Shown piece by piece: positions 24,991 to 37,300 of a stretch of DNA of 64,000 nucleotides. The notes beneath the pieces were generated by a model. It was not told the origin of the DNA. It was given only the letters and a program-made list of their open reading frames with translations, and searched no databases. This DNA is from Gonium pectorale (lineage: Eukaryota > Chlorophyta > Chlorophyceae > Chlamydomonadales > Volvocaceae): the NCBI GenBank assembly GCA_001584585.1, contig LSYV01000055.1, positions 599,997 to 663,996 of the forward strand, in the 5' to 3' direction. Numbering within the stretch: the first letter of the stretch is position 1; every line of letters begins with the position of its first letter. The position numbers and the translations under genes were made by a program.

Positions 24991-25045
24991 AGCAACCCCT
25001 ACGGACATACACACCCGAAGGCACGGTGTTACTGGGTTGGCGCGA
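24991..25045. repeat. Dispersed repeat, copy 1
   Basis: It shares the core ACGGACATACACNCCCGAAG with copies near 25550 and 57040, followed by a loosely similar G+C-rich stretch. On the minus strand the core reads PSGVYVRR. Confidence 0.5.
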
Positions 25046-25530
25046 GGCAAGGCGGGCAAGGATTCAGCAGACGGGACCTCCTGTCCCTAAGGGAGCAGCT
25101 TACCGGGGCGTAGTAGTCACCTTGGACATGGTATGGCGTGCCCGCTGTGCGGTGTTGTCGGCTCTGCCATCGGTCCGTCGGAGCCCAGGTGCCCAGCCAT
25201 GCCTCGCCACGCCTGGCAGCCCAACGCTGCATAACGGATACACCGCTTACAACCCAGGACGTCAAGTAGCCCTCAACAAACGGGCATACTGGCTCTGGGG
25301 CAGGCATTCCCAGGCCTACACAGACAAACTATGCACTACTCATCACCAGATACTGACCGCGGACGGCTGTGGCGATTGCCTCAATGTTGCGAATCAAGGC
25401 GCTCCTAGCTGAGGTGGATGAGACTTGCACCCGCCGGGCCGTAGTGCCGTGAAAGAATGCCTATCAGGAACATCGCCACTGCCGACGCTCTGGCAACCGT
25501 CCAGCGGAACAAAGAGAAACCTGCACAGAA

Positions 25531-25590
25531 AGAGGGAGACCGGCCATACACGCCCGAAGGCGTGACGTTTCCGATAGGGCGGGCGGGCGA
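25531..25590. repeat. Dispersed repeat, copy 2
   Basis: It carries CGGCCATACACGCCCGAAGG and a following GTTTCCGATAGGGCGG segment similar to the copy near 57040. On the minus strand it reads TPSGVYGR. Confidence 0.5.
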
Positions 25591-26002
25591 ACAGAGCAAG
25601 ACATGTGACGGTCGTCCCGCCCCCCCCCCCGAAAATACCGGCCAACCAGCTTACCCGATTTGTCGAACTTCATCTGGTGAACCGTTACTTGTCCAGATCG
25701 AGCTGCGGTGTTGTTGTTGTCGCGGTCACCGGTCCGACGGCGCTCAGCGGTTACTAGACCGTCGTGCGCCCAGCCCGCCCACCCGGCTGTATACAGACCT
25801 GGAATGACGAAAGACAACACGGAGTCAGGAGGCGATGTGACCGGCAGCGGTCAGGGGCATGTTGACATGGCGGCATGCAGAAGCGGACCAAAGCACTCCC
25901 AGCCCAGTAGCTGAGCGCCGAAGGACCGGTGGGGACTGTCGATTGAGTAGCTTAGGCGGGTCGGAACCCGACCCGAGTCTGCCCCTTAAGCATCGTAATT
26001 TG

Positions 26003-26030
26003 GGCCCTGCGGATGCGGGTCCGCAGGGCC
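26003..26030. repeat. Short 11-bp inverted repeat
   Basis: The arms 26003-26013 and 26020-26030 are perfect reverse complements around a 6-base loop. It is G+C rich, and no T-run follows. No function is evident. Confidence 0.6.
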
Positions 26031-26637
26031 AGCAGGGCAACCTGATAACATGCTGCATCCGAGCTTCCCTAGCCGTAGGGCAGGGTGGCAATCTCTGCTA
26101 GCTACCGTGTTGAGCGGTGCTGCCCGGCCTCAGTCTCGCGTCAGCTACTGCCTGCCGCAGCCACCAGCTCCTCTGTGACCGCTAGCCAACGGAAGGCCAG
26201 ACTCAGTGAATAATGCACAGCAGTCCCGAGCCGTTGGCTGATGGGCGTCTCGGCGGCGGGCACCGTACCTCAAACCGAGCCACCCAGTGGTTGGCGCTGT
26301 AGCCCTGGTAGATTTCGTTGCAGCACCAACTCCCGTCGGGCATAGGCGCGGGGAGGGCACGGGCATCAAGGCAAGCAAGCCAACTATTCAGTTGAACACC
26401 GACCTAGTGCTTCAGCCCGGCAGGGGGCCTGCTGCGGGGCGAAAACCAGGGTCCAGCGCCTCAGAAGTCCGCCTCCTAAAACACCGACGCAGTCTGCTAG
26501 ACACGGCTAGACAACGAACTACGACCTGGGCCACTGAACTTGGGCCTTCTCTGAACCTATCCCGCACACGAGCCGCAGGGAGCGGTGACATGCCCATACC
26601 CAGGTATCAGGCCATCAATTCAACAGCAAGTACCAGT

Positions 26638-26979
26638 TTAAGGAGAGATCACCGTGCGGAGGGCCACTGGATGCACTCCAGGCGTATGGCCCATCAGCAG
26701 GAAAGGGTGCTCGGCAGGCACACCGGCCCAGCCCTTCCAACGCAGTCCCGCGTCAGCGAGGTCATCAGAGACCGGCTCTTCATCTGTTCGCCGCCTGCAC
26801 CGCAGCACGGACAGCAGGAGCAGAGCCAGGACCAGCAGGGGGAAATGCGGACCCGCACTGAGCGCAGCGCCGCAGAGCCCGCAGCACGGGGCAGCAGCAC
26901 CGGTTCCCCACGACTGCAAGCAAGCGATGGGTATGACGCCGAAGGCAGAGGGCTCGGCAACGCCCCCAACCAGGCGCAT
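26638..26979 (-). other. Open frame with a possible transmembrane segment
   Basis: A minus-strand frame of about 113 codons contains the hydrophobic run FPLLVLALLLLSVL followed by RCRRR, the pattern of a membrane anchor with a basic cytosolic flank. There is no recognisable domain, and no clear partner exons were found. It could equally be chance in G+C-rich DNA. Confidence 0.2.
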
Positions 26980-28918
26980 ACCTTCTGCGGCACTCGTGGC
27001 CTACTTGCACTTGGGCTTCCAATTGGCGTCAAGCCAAAGACACGGGAACGAACGCAGCCCGCATGAAGGCTAGGTCGGCGACTGGGGCCATCGCCCTCCG
27101 GCGGCAGCTTCAACCGGACGTGCAAAAAGGCTATGAGGCCCACACGGGTGTAGGTGCAGTCCTGCAACGCGGCGTGCAACACCGCTGACGGCAATGGAAA
27201 CCGCCGACAGCACGAACTCACGTCGTATAAGGACACCACAGTGGCCGGCAAGCACAGCGAAGATTCCGACATCAGCTTCAGTGGCCTTTGCCTGGCGACA
27301 CTCTTCTCCAGGTGAGGACATTGCTGCGCCCACGCGTTCCACATTGCCCACTGTGAGCAGGTAGCGGCAAGAGAGAGCACCACGGAGCGCCTCCACCCCG
27401 CGGTGGCGGCCCACCGCAACCGCGCTGGGGAGCAACAGGCTGCTGCCCCAGAGTGAGCGGTGATGCACCACTCGGCCCGAACAAGGAGTGGTTTAGCGGG
27501 AGGACACGACTGTGAGCAATGGATGTTGGTGGGGATGCTGGGCCAGCCGCCGAGCCAGCAGGGCCATGCGGGCCGTGCGGTCGTTGGGCTGAAGGCGGGG
27601 TGAAGGGCGGCGAGCCAGACCGCCAGCGCACCCTGCTATGCCGCGGAGGAAGCAGGGCGACACCGGACTCTTGGCGCGGCGGCTGTGCACATGCTGCCGC
27701 AGGGGTGGGACGCCAGAGTCGCCAGCGGTAAGATGGCCGAGGAGGAGGCGGGTGGACGCCCCGTTTAGGCGCCGCGTGGTAGGCGGCTGTATGGAAAGCG
27801 TCCGTCGCCGCCACCTGGCGCCCGCCGTCAGGAGCGAGCCATGTCCACGTGCAGGTCCTACATCAAACAACAGCAACTCGTGCTGAAGCAGGTTGGACCG
27901 GATTTCACAGCCCGCATGTGCGGGAAAACCGCTCGGTGGACTTGACATGGTGACTGCGCATGAACGTCATAATGGCGTACTTGCATGGCTGTTGGGTTTC
28001 TCTGCATGTGCACCGCTCCCGCATTGCAGCGTTTCATTTCAGCCAAGGTGTGGGGGGCGAGGGTTGGTACAAGGCACGATGGACGAGGTACATGAGTACA
28101 AGTGCCCTCACATTGCAGTTGTCCTGTAAAACCTGGTTGACGGCGCGGCAGTTTAATGGAACAACTGTTCCACCGGTCCGTTGGCGATCAGCCGTCTATT
28201 CCTATCAGCGAAGGCGACACCGACCTACTGGGGGGCCCGTAAACAGCGCTGCGAACTAGATATGAGCGGTCGGCGTAGCCGGGCCGTCAGCAGGCGAATG
28301 TTGTAGCTTGCGGACTCGCGCTTGGAAGGTTGCTCCCGTCCGCGGGATATACGGTGGTGGCGAGCGAGTGAGAGCGCACAGCCAGAGCTATACTGCCGAG
28401 CAAGTCGAAGGCGGGGATGCGACAAAAGCACCGCCACTAAGCGCCCGCCGGTTTGCGCCGCTGTGCGCCGCTCCTCCTGCGCAACAAGATTGCTGCACAG
28501 CAATCACGCAAACGGTTTCATTCTGAGCACTTGAAGGAGTGAACTGATGGAGATGCCGGTCATCCTGGGAACGACACCAGCCCACACATCCAGTTGGGCG
28601 CCCTTTCGAGGCCACCATCTAGGTCGGGGGCCCAAGCCGGAGCCTACATCTGAGGCTTCTTCAGTTTCGTCTTGTTTATCACATCATGGCGCGCGCTGCT
28701 TCCCGGCTGCTTCTATCCCGAGATGTGCCTCATCCGCAGGTGCCTTACAGGCTTGTCCCGTACGAGTGACGGTGTGGCGTGCAGTTGCCTAAGAGCCTGG
28801 CCAGCCGTGCAACCCTGGTGCACCCGCATGCCCGTGGCAACCCCCCCTGCTCCGGACAAGGCTCCCCCCCCCTTGTGCGGATAGATTGGGCGCGGAGGGT
28901 GCGGAGCTGCGGACAAAG

Positions 28919-29018
28919 CACGGGGGTGCGGAATGGGGCAGTGGACGTGCCGCCCTTCGTTTCCCGCACGCCGCACGGGGGTGCAGAATGAGGAAGTGTA
29001 CGTGCCCCCCCCCCTGCT
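28919..29018. repeat. Tandem duplication of about 56 bp, with C-runs
   Basis: CACGGGGGTGCGGAATG at 28919 recurs as CACGGGGGTGCAGAATG about 56 bases later. Each is followed by a similar ACGTGCC(G/C)CCC segment. It lies upstream of importin alpha. Confidence 0.65.
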
Positions 29019-29443
29019 CCTTCAGCGACACTCGCGCGGTAAGAGCTGCACGGGCAACCAAAATTCCTCGCGCATGCAGCCAACCAGCCAAGCGCAAGTG
29101 ACGAGCACAAGGATGAGCCATCGTCGAAGCCCTGTGAGCGCACATGTTGATATTCTTTCATCAAGGGCGTCCGCGTGTCCGTTTCCATGCCCGCGTTGTC
29201 TTGGACCCCCTCCCCGGGCAGCACACAAAGTCTGACGAAAATGGCAACATCGCAATAGACTTGTTGACACACGGCTGCAGTTTGAGCTTCCAGGCTCCAG
29301 GGAGCCCGGCCGTACAGCCTTTTCGCGGAGGGCTGTCTTTAACTTGAAGGCCCGCGTTCAAACAGCTGCGCTCCTTCCATTCCAACTCCTTTAGCAGCAG
29401 CAGCTAGGCACAAACTCGACAACTTGAACAGAGTCGGCCGAAA

Positions 29444-32050
29444 ATGCTGCGCCCCGACGCTAGCCGGAAGAGCCAGTACAAGAAGGGTGTAGATGCCGAA
29501 GAGGCTCGCCGCAAGCGCGAGGACAACATTATTGCCCTCCGCCAGAACAAGCGCGATGAGAACCTGCAGAAGAAGCGCTCCACTTTCGCGCCAGCCTCGG
29601 CAGCCGGCAATTTCGGGATCGAGGACAGCACCAAGAACTCAGTTGGGCGGGTAAGGTTGTTGCTCTAGGTCCCGCAAACGTCGGCAGGGGGTTCACGATC
29701 GCCATGGGCGCCCCGACCTGCAGCACCAGCTGGACGAGCTGCCGATGATGGTGCATGGAGTCTTCCACGGTAGCGTCAACGATCAGTACGAGGCTACCCA
29801 GCGCTTCAGAAAGCTGCTGTCTATCGGTAGGTCGGGGGGTGTCGCGAGGGATGTTGTTTGAAGGGCGCGATGGCGTTTAAATTTCCTCCTGGTGTCACTG
29901 CAGAGCGCAACCCTCCCATTGAGGAGGTCATCAAGACCGGAGTCATTCCCAAGTTCGTCGAGTTTCTGCAGCGCCAAGACTCCCCGCAGCTGCAGGTGCG
30001 ACCCGTTGCCAACGCCCTCATATCCGTTACCCGCCTCCCCCAACCCCCTCCGGCCATCTCAACTGACGCAGCCCATGGCTCTGTAATGCAGTTCGAGGCG
30101 GCCTGGGCGCTGACCAACGTGGCCTCGGGCACGTCGGAGCACACCAAGGTGGTCATCGACCACAACGCTGTGCCCATTTTTGTGCAGCTCCTGGGGTCCC
30201 CCAATGATGACGTCCGCGAGCAGGTGAATCCCCCCTGGTGCTTTTGCGTGGACATAGCGCGCATGTGGTCCCCTGCAAGCAAGTACGGACAGTCCGCCTG
30301 CGTTGCATCGCAAGCCATCCCAGGAACCCCACAGTCTGTGGCTTCATTGTACCAGTAGGTGCCCCTTTGCCCCCAAGGTCCTACCATAAAACCTTCGCTC
30401 AAGAGCACTGGGCGCCGCCCGCCGTGCTCTGCCCCGTTCAGGCTGTGTGGGCGCTCGGCAACATTGCCGGTGACTCGCCCAAGTGCCGCGACTACGTGCT
30501 GGGCCACAACGCCCTGCCCCCGCTGCTGGAGCAGCTGAAGGAGAACAGCAAGATCTCCATGCTCCGCAACGCCACATGGACCCTGTCCAACTTCTGCCGC
30601 GGCAAGCCGGCGCCCAACTTCACCGTGGTGAGTTGGATGGCTCGCAGTCCGCCAGAAGACGATACCCGCGTCTTTGCATGCTGCCAGTAAGCGTGGACTG
30701 GTATAATTATCCCGACTGACCTGCCCAATGCTTGCCCTCCCACAGACGCGTCAGGCGCTGCCAACGCTGGCGCGCCTCATTCACCACACCGACGAGGAGG
30801 TGCTCACCGACGCGTGCTGGGCCCTCTCGTACCTGTCTGATGGCGACAACGACCGCATCGACAAGGTCATCGAGTCGGGCGTGTGCCGCCGGCTTGTTGA
30901 GCTGCTGCTGTGAGTTCGCCCTTGCGCCGAGCGCGTTCCTTGTGCTTCGGATTGTCCTGGATGCTTACCGGACGTGGGTTTTGCAGGCACTCGTCCCCGG
31001 GCGTCCTCGTCCCTGCGCTGCGCACCGTCGGCAACATTGTAACGGGCAACGACATGCAGACCCAGGTCATCATCAACTGCGGCGCGCTGGCATGCCTGCA
31101 TAACCTGCTGCTGACCAACCACAAGAAGAGCATCAAGAAGGAGGTGAGCGCTGTCCCGTGTTGCTGGTCAAGAAGCTTGGTGTCCCTGCGGTGGTTTTGG
31201 AAAGTTACTGCAACGGGCCTCTTCGATCACAATGCTGTACCAACGAACCTGCCTGTCACGCGATGAGCAGAATACAAAACGAGAACCGCTGTCCTGTCGC
31301 GCACATTTAATTCTGCTCGTTGGCTGTTGCTCCTCTTGTAGGCGTGCTGGACCGTTTCCAACATCACCGCCGGCACCAAGGACCAGATCCAGACCGTCAT
31401 CGAGTCGGGCCTAATCCCCCCGCTCATCAGCCTGCTGGCCACCGCCGAGTTTGACATCAAGAAGGAGGCGGCGTGGGCCATCAGCAACGCCACGTCGGGC
31501 GGCACCGCTGAGCAGATCAAGTACTTGGTGCAGCAGGGCTGCATTAAGCCGCTCTGCGACCTGCTGGCTGTGGCCGACATTCGCATAATCACGGTTGCGC
31601 TGGAGGGCCTGGAGAACATCCTCAAGATCGGCCAGCAGGAGCGCAACATGCCCGGCAGCAGCGGCGTTAACCCGTACGCCCAGATGATTGAGGATGCCGA
31701 GGGCTTGGACCGGATTGAGCACCTGCAGGACCACCCCAACGAGGATCTGTACGAAAAGGCGGTCCACATCCTCGAGACCTACTTCGATGTGGACGAGGGC
31801 GACGACCAGAACCTGGCGCCTAGTGAGTAACATGATGGACGCGCCATAGTGGGGTTTGGTCGATTTCTTCGTTTCTATGTTCTCTGTCAAACAATCGAAT
31901 CTAACTACGTCCTTATCTGAATGCGCAGGCGTGAACCCAACCCAGAACGCGTACACGTTCGGTGTCGGTCAAGCAGCGGCGCCTCTCAGCGGCGGTTTCA
32001 ATTTTGGGGACCCCAACGCGGGCGCCGCGCCCCAGTTCAGCTTCCAGTAA
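29444..32050 (+). CDS. IMPA1: Importin subunit alpha
   Basis: Importin alpha binds classical nuclear localisation signals on its armadillo repeats and links the cargo to importin beta. Nine exons splice in phase to a 547-residue protein of normal length: 29444-29650, 29724-29826, 29904-29995, 30092-30223, 30442-30627, 30746-30909, 30987-31143, 31342-31822 and 31929-32050. The first exon is the importin-beta-binding domain ([20 protein letters not shown]). The armadillo repeats follow with the NLS-binding W...N pattern: [82 protein letters not shown] and [13 protein letters not shown]. The acidic tail region (YFDVDEGDD) and a Gly-rich end ([17 protein letters not shown]) complete it. The ATG is the first in the transcript-like leader. 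Confidence 0.97.
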
Positions 32051-32667
32051 ATATAAGATGCGACTCGTCCCTGCCACGGCTTTCACGCGGGTGCGAATGC
32101 CGCTGGTGCGTTTTCGGTACGACGCAGCACTGTGCACCTGCAGGAGGGCTCTTGTCTACGATGCAGCTGTACGGATGGCAACTTAGCAGGAGCTGGTATA
32201 CTTGGGAGCAGGCGGTGTATAGATTGCGGGCAGTTCTTTTGGAACGGAGTGTTCGCTGGTTACGGCAACAACCAGTGATAACCATCACGCGTAGCGAGTC
32301 CTGCTATGCCTGATACGGATATCTGATCCGGGCTCGGGCAACTTGCCGCGTCGCTGCGGAGCACACAATGGGGTGTGTTCGAATGGGGCCTGTCCTGGCA
32401 GGGATGCCGCGTGGGATGTGCTCATCAACATGGCCGCTCGGCCCTGTTGCTAAGCGGGCGCCTGCCCGAAGGGGTGCTAGTAACCTGCATTTCTGCGTAT
32501 AACATGCCTCACGTCTGCCAGTTGCAGCGTATCGTCCGAGGGCAAGGGTGCTGTCGAAAATTGACGCGCATGTGTGCCCTTGCCCTCCTTGCTCCGGAGT
32601 GTCCTAGTGTCATGGAGAGAATTTATTGCTGTCCGCTGTGTTTGCACGTGTGATCGTGAATTTTGAT

Positions 32668-32728
32668 GGTTTGGTGCTGGTCGATTGTGAACATATTGAT
32701 TGATTAACTCAATCGCCATCACCAAACC
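32668..32728. repeat. Inverted repeat in the importin alpha 3' UTR
   Basis: The arms 32668-32687 and 32710-32728 pair over about 19 bases with two irregularities and enclose a 22-base A+T-rich loop. It lies about 620 bases after the stop codon, before the first TGTAA. Confidence 0.7.
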
Positions 32729-32933
32729 ACGACTTAACGCGCGAGGCTTTTTGTTTGGAGGCGGGGTGCGTGGTGGTGGTTGGAGCCCCGGGTGGTTGGA
32801 GTCTGGGGTGGCGGCTGGGTGGCTGTCGTGCTGTCGTATGCAAGACCTATTGTTTCGTCTTTCATTGTTTGTGTATGTGTTTAAGTGCGTTTTCAACCAA
32901 ATGATTCTTTACCTAGGCGACCCGCCTAACCAT

Positions 32934-32991
32934 GGGCAAGCCGGCGGGCCCATTCTCCGCATGATTAGGAGAGAGGCCCGCCGACTTGCCC
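32934..32991. repeat. Strong hairpin just before the importin alpha poly(A) motifs
   Basis: The arms 32934-32950 and 32975-32991 pair over 17 bases with one mismatch. Inside them TCTCC and GGAGA add a second short stem around a small loop. The structure ends only about 15 bases before the first TGTAA, so it lies at the end of the transcript. Confidence 0.8.
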
Positions 32992-33005
32992 CGCGTCGAC
33001 GTGTC

Positions 33006-33017
33006 TGTAAATGTGTA
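33006..33017 (+). terminator. Two TGTAA polyadenylation motifs of importin alpha
   Basis: TGTAA occurs at 33006-33010 and again at 33013-33017, the first such motifs after the stop. They imply a 3' UTR of about 970 bases. Confidence 0.6.
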
Positions 33018-33835
33018 AGTGGCGTCCGGCGTGTCTTCGAAGCGCCTGGCCTTCAACCTGCGCCTCGTGCGCGAGCATGCACCATGTCTCGTGCATGTAC
33101 GTGATGGAGTCGGGGTATGCGTCCCAAGTCCTGTCTCCGTCTCTCGCACACCAAACGTGAGGAGAGTCGTCACCCTGTCCGATGTCCGCACTCGCACCAG
33201 TTTGTCGGCGCCATCCGGCTCATGGACGGGCTTGCAGAGTGTTCTGGCAAGATACCAATGCGGTGGCAAGGCGCCCAAGAGATGTAAGGTCCCTCATGAC
33301 TCGCACATGCAGTCTTCGCCGCTACATACGGAAGCAGAAGGATACAGTTAGGCTGCAATCGCGTAGCAAAATCGTGCCAGCTCGGACCGGCCCAACCCAC
33401 CTCGGAGCTCATGGTGTCACTGTCAACACAGTATCGCTTCGCCCTCCGCACCTGTTCATGTGCCTTACTTTTGTTGCTGTCTCCAGCCGCCCGTACCCAG
33501 GACTGGCTGCCTTGCTCCTCGTATCGCGTAAACAAGAAGACGTTTTCAATTCCCGCCGCCGCGCAGACCCTGTCCTGGGGCGGCGGTCGATTGCTCCCAG
33601 GCCGTAACGACGCCGATACCAGAACCCAACTTCGGCGTTGTCGTCGCAGACTTCAGGGTCGCTTTCTCCTTGGCCCTCCTGGCACCTCACTCGAGTTGAT
33701 GAAGAACATAAATCATTGAAAATGGCGTCCCCCACGTGCCGCCAGACTCGCCCAACCGTGCCAGACCCGTCCGGTGCGCAAATGTGCTGCTTGCAACTTC
33801 TGATCGGTCTCCTCAGGAACATGCCGTAAGTATAT
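33018..33835. other. Intergenic space between convergent importin alpha and CWC27
   Basis: No coding exon is supported. Both strands hold open frames of up to 178 codons, but none has family resemblance or splice context. Confidence 0.5.
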
Positions 33836-33840
33836 TTACA
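33836..33840 (-). terminator. TGTAA polyadenylation motif of CWC27
   Basis: TTACA on the plus strand gives TGTAA on the minus strand, about 550 bases after the CWC27 stop. Confidence 0.55.
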
Positions 33841-34386
33841 CGCTCCAACTGCGACTGCAGCGCGTGTTTCGCGTCCCGAGCCGTGCCCTAGCGCTCGCGG
33901 CACGGCGCAAAACCATTCCAGGCGCCAGGCCTTGCGCCTGGACATCGAGCCCGTAAAGGCCAGAGGTTGGACCAGCTAAAAGCTAAGCCCGTGCTTCAAT
34001 TGGTCGGTTACGGCTCAGCGATACTGGTAGCCACCCGGACATGTGCATCAGCGTCAAGTGCGCGACTGGTCTCGGCCGATCCACAACTCTTCCCTGCCGT
34101 ACGGTTTGCGCTGCGCTCATTTCTCCTTTTGCACCCTCAGGCTAGCCCCAATGAAAGCCCTGGCCTGACAACGTCCTGTCCAGTTTGCATCCGGTAAGCA
34201 GTCCTGTCAATACGCCTGCGTCGGATGCCGTTAGCCGCCCTGTAAGCGGCAATCCGCGACACTCCTTCACACCGTGTAACTGAACACGTCAGTGATCATT
34301 ATGAGACAGGCCCTCCGCTGCGGCCGGAGGGCAGCGCGACCGGCCGCAACCATCCGACCCCATCCCACACGCCCCTTCATCCGCTA

Positions 34387-37300
34387 TCAGAGATTTGCTC
34401 GCCCCGCCCATTCATTGTTGCGCTTGCGTTCCCGCTGGTTGGCGGCGCTCCACTTGCCCTTCTTGCCTTCCAGTAGGGGGTCGTACACCTGTGTAGTGCA
34501 GCGCAACGACCACAAGTCAAAACGATGAAGCGAGACCCGCAGGTGCAAGGTGGCATGAGCCAAAAAGCGCGCTGCAGGGTGGCAAGCGCAGGAGGACGAC
34601 CCCGAGCATGCCCTGGAGTGTGATGCGAGTCAAGCAAACCACACAGGCAGGGTCCAGCGCGGCGGCGCCGCCGCCGCCGAGTACGACGCGCCTTCAATCG
34701 GCGCCTTGTTTGCGCGAACATAGCACACCACGTCGCACCACGTCACATGCCAGTGCCAGTGCGTGAGGGTCGCGATCAGCGTCCCCGAGCCTGGCCCCCA
34801 CCCGTTTCGGGCAGGGCTGGGTGTCAAGCAGCCCCCCCACGCCCTCACGCCGGGCACGCAGCCAGTGGGCTCGGCGCGACTGGCTGTTTGCTGAAAGCCT
34901 GGCAGCGGCAGCTACCACCGCCCCACCACAGCAGGCGCCCCCTTCCCTTGCGCACAAGCGCGCTCCCTCCGCGTCCGCCCTTGTCGCCGACATCCCGCGC
35001 TCTATCTCCAACACAACCAGAAACACGGCACCGCCCCCCGCTAACGTCATTTCCGGACGCCCGCCCCCCCTGCCCGCCGTTACCCACCACGTAGTCGTCC
35101 AGGTTCTCCATGTCACGCGTCATGGCGTCCTTCCGGTCCTTGGCCGCCTCGAAGCGGTGCGCCCGCAGCTCCGCCAGCGACTCCCCGCCCTGCGGCCCGC
35201 CCTCGGGGTCCTCCAGATAGTCCTCCACGCGCCAGGCCGCCGGCATGTAGGCACGGTGGTCCAGGTCTGCGCGCACCTTGCCAGCGTAGCCCGCGTCGCC
35301 CTTGCCGCCCGCCGCCGCGTCGGCGTCGGCACCGCCGCTGCTGTCGTTACCCGCGGCGTCGGCGCCGGCCTTGGCGGGCGCGTCGGACAGCGGTTTCGGC
35401 GGCTGGGACGGGCCGGACCTGTGGGAACGTGCGCCATTAGGAGGCCTGTAGGTCCCGCCATCTGGTGGATACTACAGTGCTGCAGCGGAGGCGTGCAGGG
35501 CCGTAGCCACCCCAAGGCCCTTCCCGTCCGCCCGGGTTCTGCTGCGGAGCGGCGTTTGGTCCTGGCGGGGCACCGAGGAGGCGGCGAAGACGCCCGATGC
35601 TGGCGTGGGCAGCGCTGGCGGCTCGACGGCAGCGGGTCCGTCACACGCAGGAGCGCCTTTCCACACGGACCCCACCTGAGCATCGCCGTGAATTTGGAGA
35701 GCCGCGCCAGAGTCTCCTTCTCCCGGTCTCCCACGGCCCGCTTGCGAGCCTTATATCGCTCCCTGCTCAGCTGCCAAGGCTTGAGCAGGTCCGCGTCCGC
35801 AACCTGGAGGGAGGGAGGGACGCATATAGGGCACCCACATCCACCGTTGGATACTTGGGCACGTGCCGCAAGGAGCAGGGACCGCCACTAGGCAAACTCC
35901 TGCGCGGCTGCAGGACGGCGTCCACAGAGCAACGAGTCGCAACTGGACACAGGAAACAATTCACGAGCGCGCCGATTGCATGTCGTTCTGCACGGCCAAG
36001 GCAAATGTCTACGTGCGGGCTGCGCCCTGTCTCCTTACGTCTTTAGGTTTCGACAAAAGACTCATAGGATCGCAGTGTATACGAGACATGTGGGGTGCGC
36101 ACCTCGGTGGTGTTCCGGACCCTGCCGTAGGTCTTGTTGGTCGCCTCGTGCCGCATCGCTTCCAGCTCCGCCCGCCGCTCGGCCGCAAAGTCGCGCCCGC
36201 CCCCGGCCCCGCTGCCACCAGCTCCGCGCCCGCTGTTCCTCCGCGCGTCGTCCTCATCGCTCCCGGCCCCATCCGCGTCGCTGCCGGGGAGGTCCGGGGT
36301 GGAGCGCTCGCGGGCCCTGCCGTAGGGGACAGCAGCAGTTTAGTACTGTGTCGGTGGCGTTGTCAGGGCACTGCAACGAGCTGTTCGACGGGGTCAACAA
36401 TTGCGGGCAGCGCCAGCAGCGGCCGGCCGAGAGCCTGCTCATCCACACAATGCAACGTATACCGTAGCCTGCTGCCATCGCTAATTGCTGCTGTGCACAG
36501 GTGCGGTAACGCCGCGCCGCGCTCCCTCAGGGGTTTAGGGTTTTAGGGTGCCAACCGAACCCACCACCCAGCCCGGCCCCCGACCCGGGCAAACCTGTAG
36601 CCTGCCCCACCGTAATCTGCTCCGGGAGCCACGAACGCACCTGTCAGGCTTAGCCTTGGGCTCATCGCCGACCTGGGCGCGGGCGGCAGCCACCCTGGCG
36701 CGCATCGACGCGGCAAAGGCGTCCGACGCGGCCTTGGCGGCAGCCAGGCTCCCGTCGTCGTCGGCATCGTCCTCGCCGGCCGGCCCGTCGGGGGCGCCAC
36801 GCGCCGCCCGTCCTGCACGTGGAGCAGCGCGCAAAGAGACGGCGGCCGTGATTGTACCAGCCCTAAGCGCACCAGCCCAGGCCGCGCCAGCGCGCAAGAG
36901 ATCTGCACAGCTTGCCCACATGGCCAGATTGCGAGATAGGACTTCCGCAGCGGCACCAGTAACCAGTCACCCGGGGAGGCAACGCATCATTTGTATCCCA
37001 TTTGCAAAATGTCGTTATCATCCCATCGACCCCAGCATTTGGCATTCTGCCCCATCGGATCATTTGTATCCCATTTGCAAAATGCCGTTATCATCCCATC
37101 GACCCAAATTTGGCATTCTGCCCCATCGGATCATTTGTATCCCATTTGCAAAANNNNNNNNNNNNNNNNNNNNNNNNNNNNNNNNNNNNNNNNNNNNNNN
37201 NNNNNNNNNNNNNNNNNNNNNNNNNNNNNNNNNNNNNNNNNNNNNNNNNNNNNNNNNNNNNNNNNNNNNNNNNNNNNNNNNNNNNNNNNAAAATGCCGTT

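Larger units (their letters stand above)
23921..29443. other. Gene-poor interval between NAP1 and importin alpha
   Basis: About 5.5 kb lie between the NAP1 start and the importin alpha start. Reading frames here are short, lack exon-like conservation and match nothing I recognise. It contains dispersed repeat copies near 25000 and 25550, a short hairpin at 26003-26030 and a 56-bp tandem duplication near 28920. It also holds one frame with a possible membrane segment (26638-26979, minus). The parts next to the flanking genes must hold their promoters and 5' UTRs. I cannot exclude a fast-evolving or non-coding gene. Confidence 0.5.

Noticed and set aside
33409..33945. 178-codon frame on the minus strand
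   Set aside because: No family resemblance, and it overlaps the CWC27 poly(A) motif.
34821..35891. 356-codon frame on the plus strand
   Set aside because: Overlaps CWC27 exons 11-12 on the other strand, which match the family.
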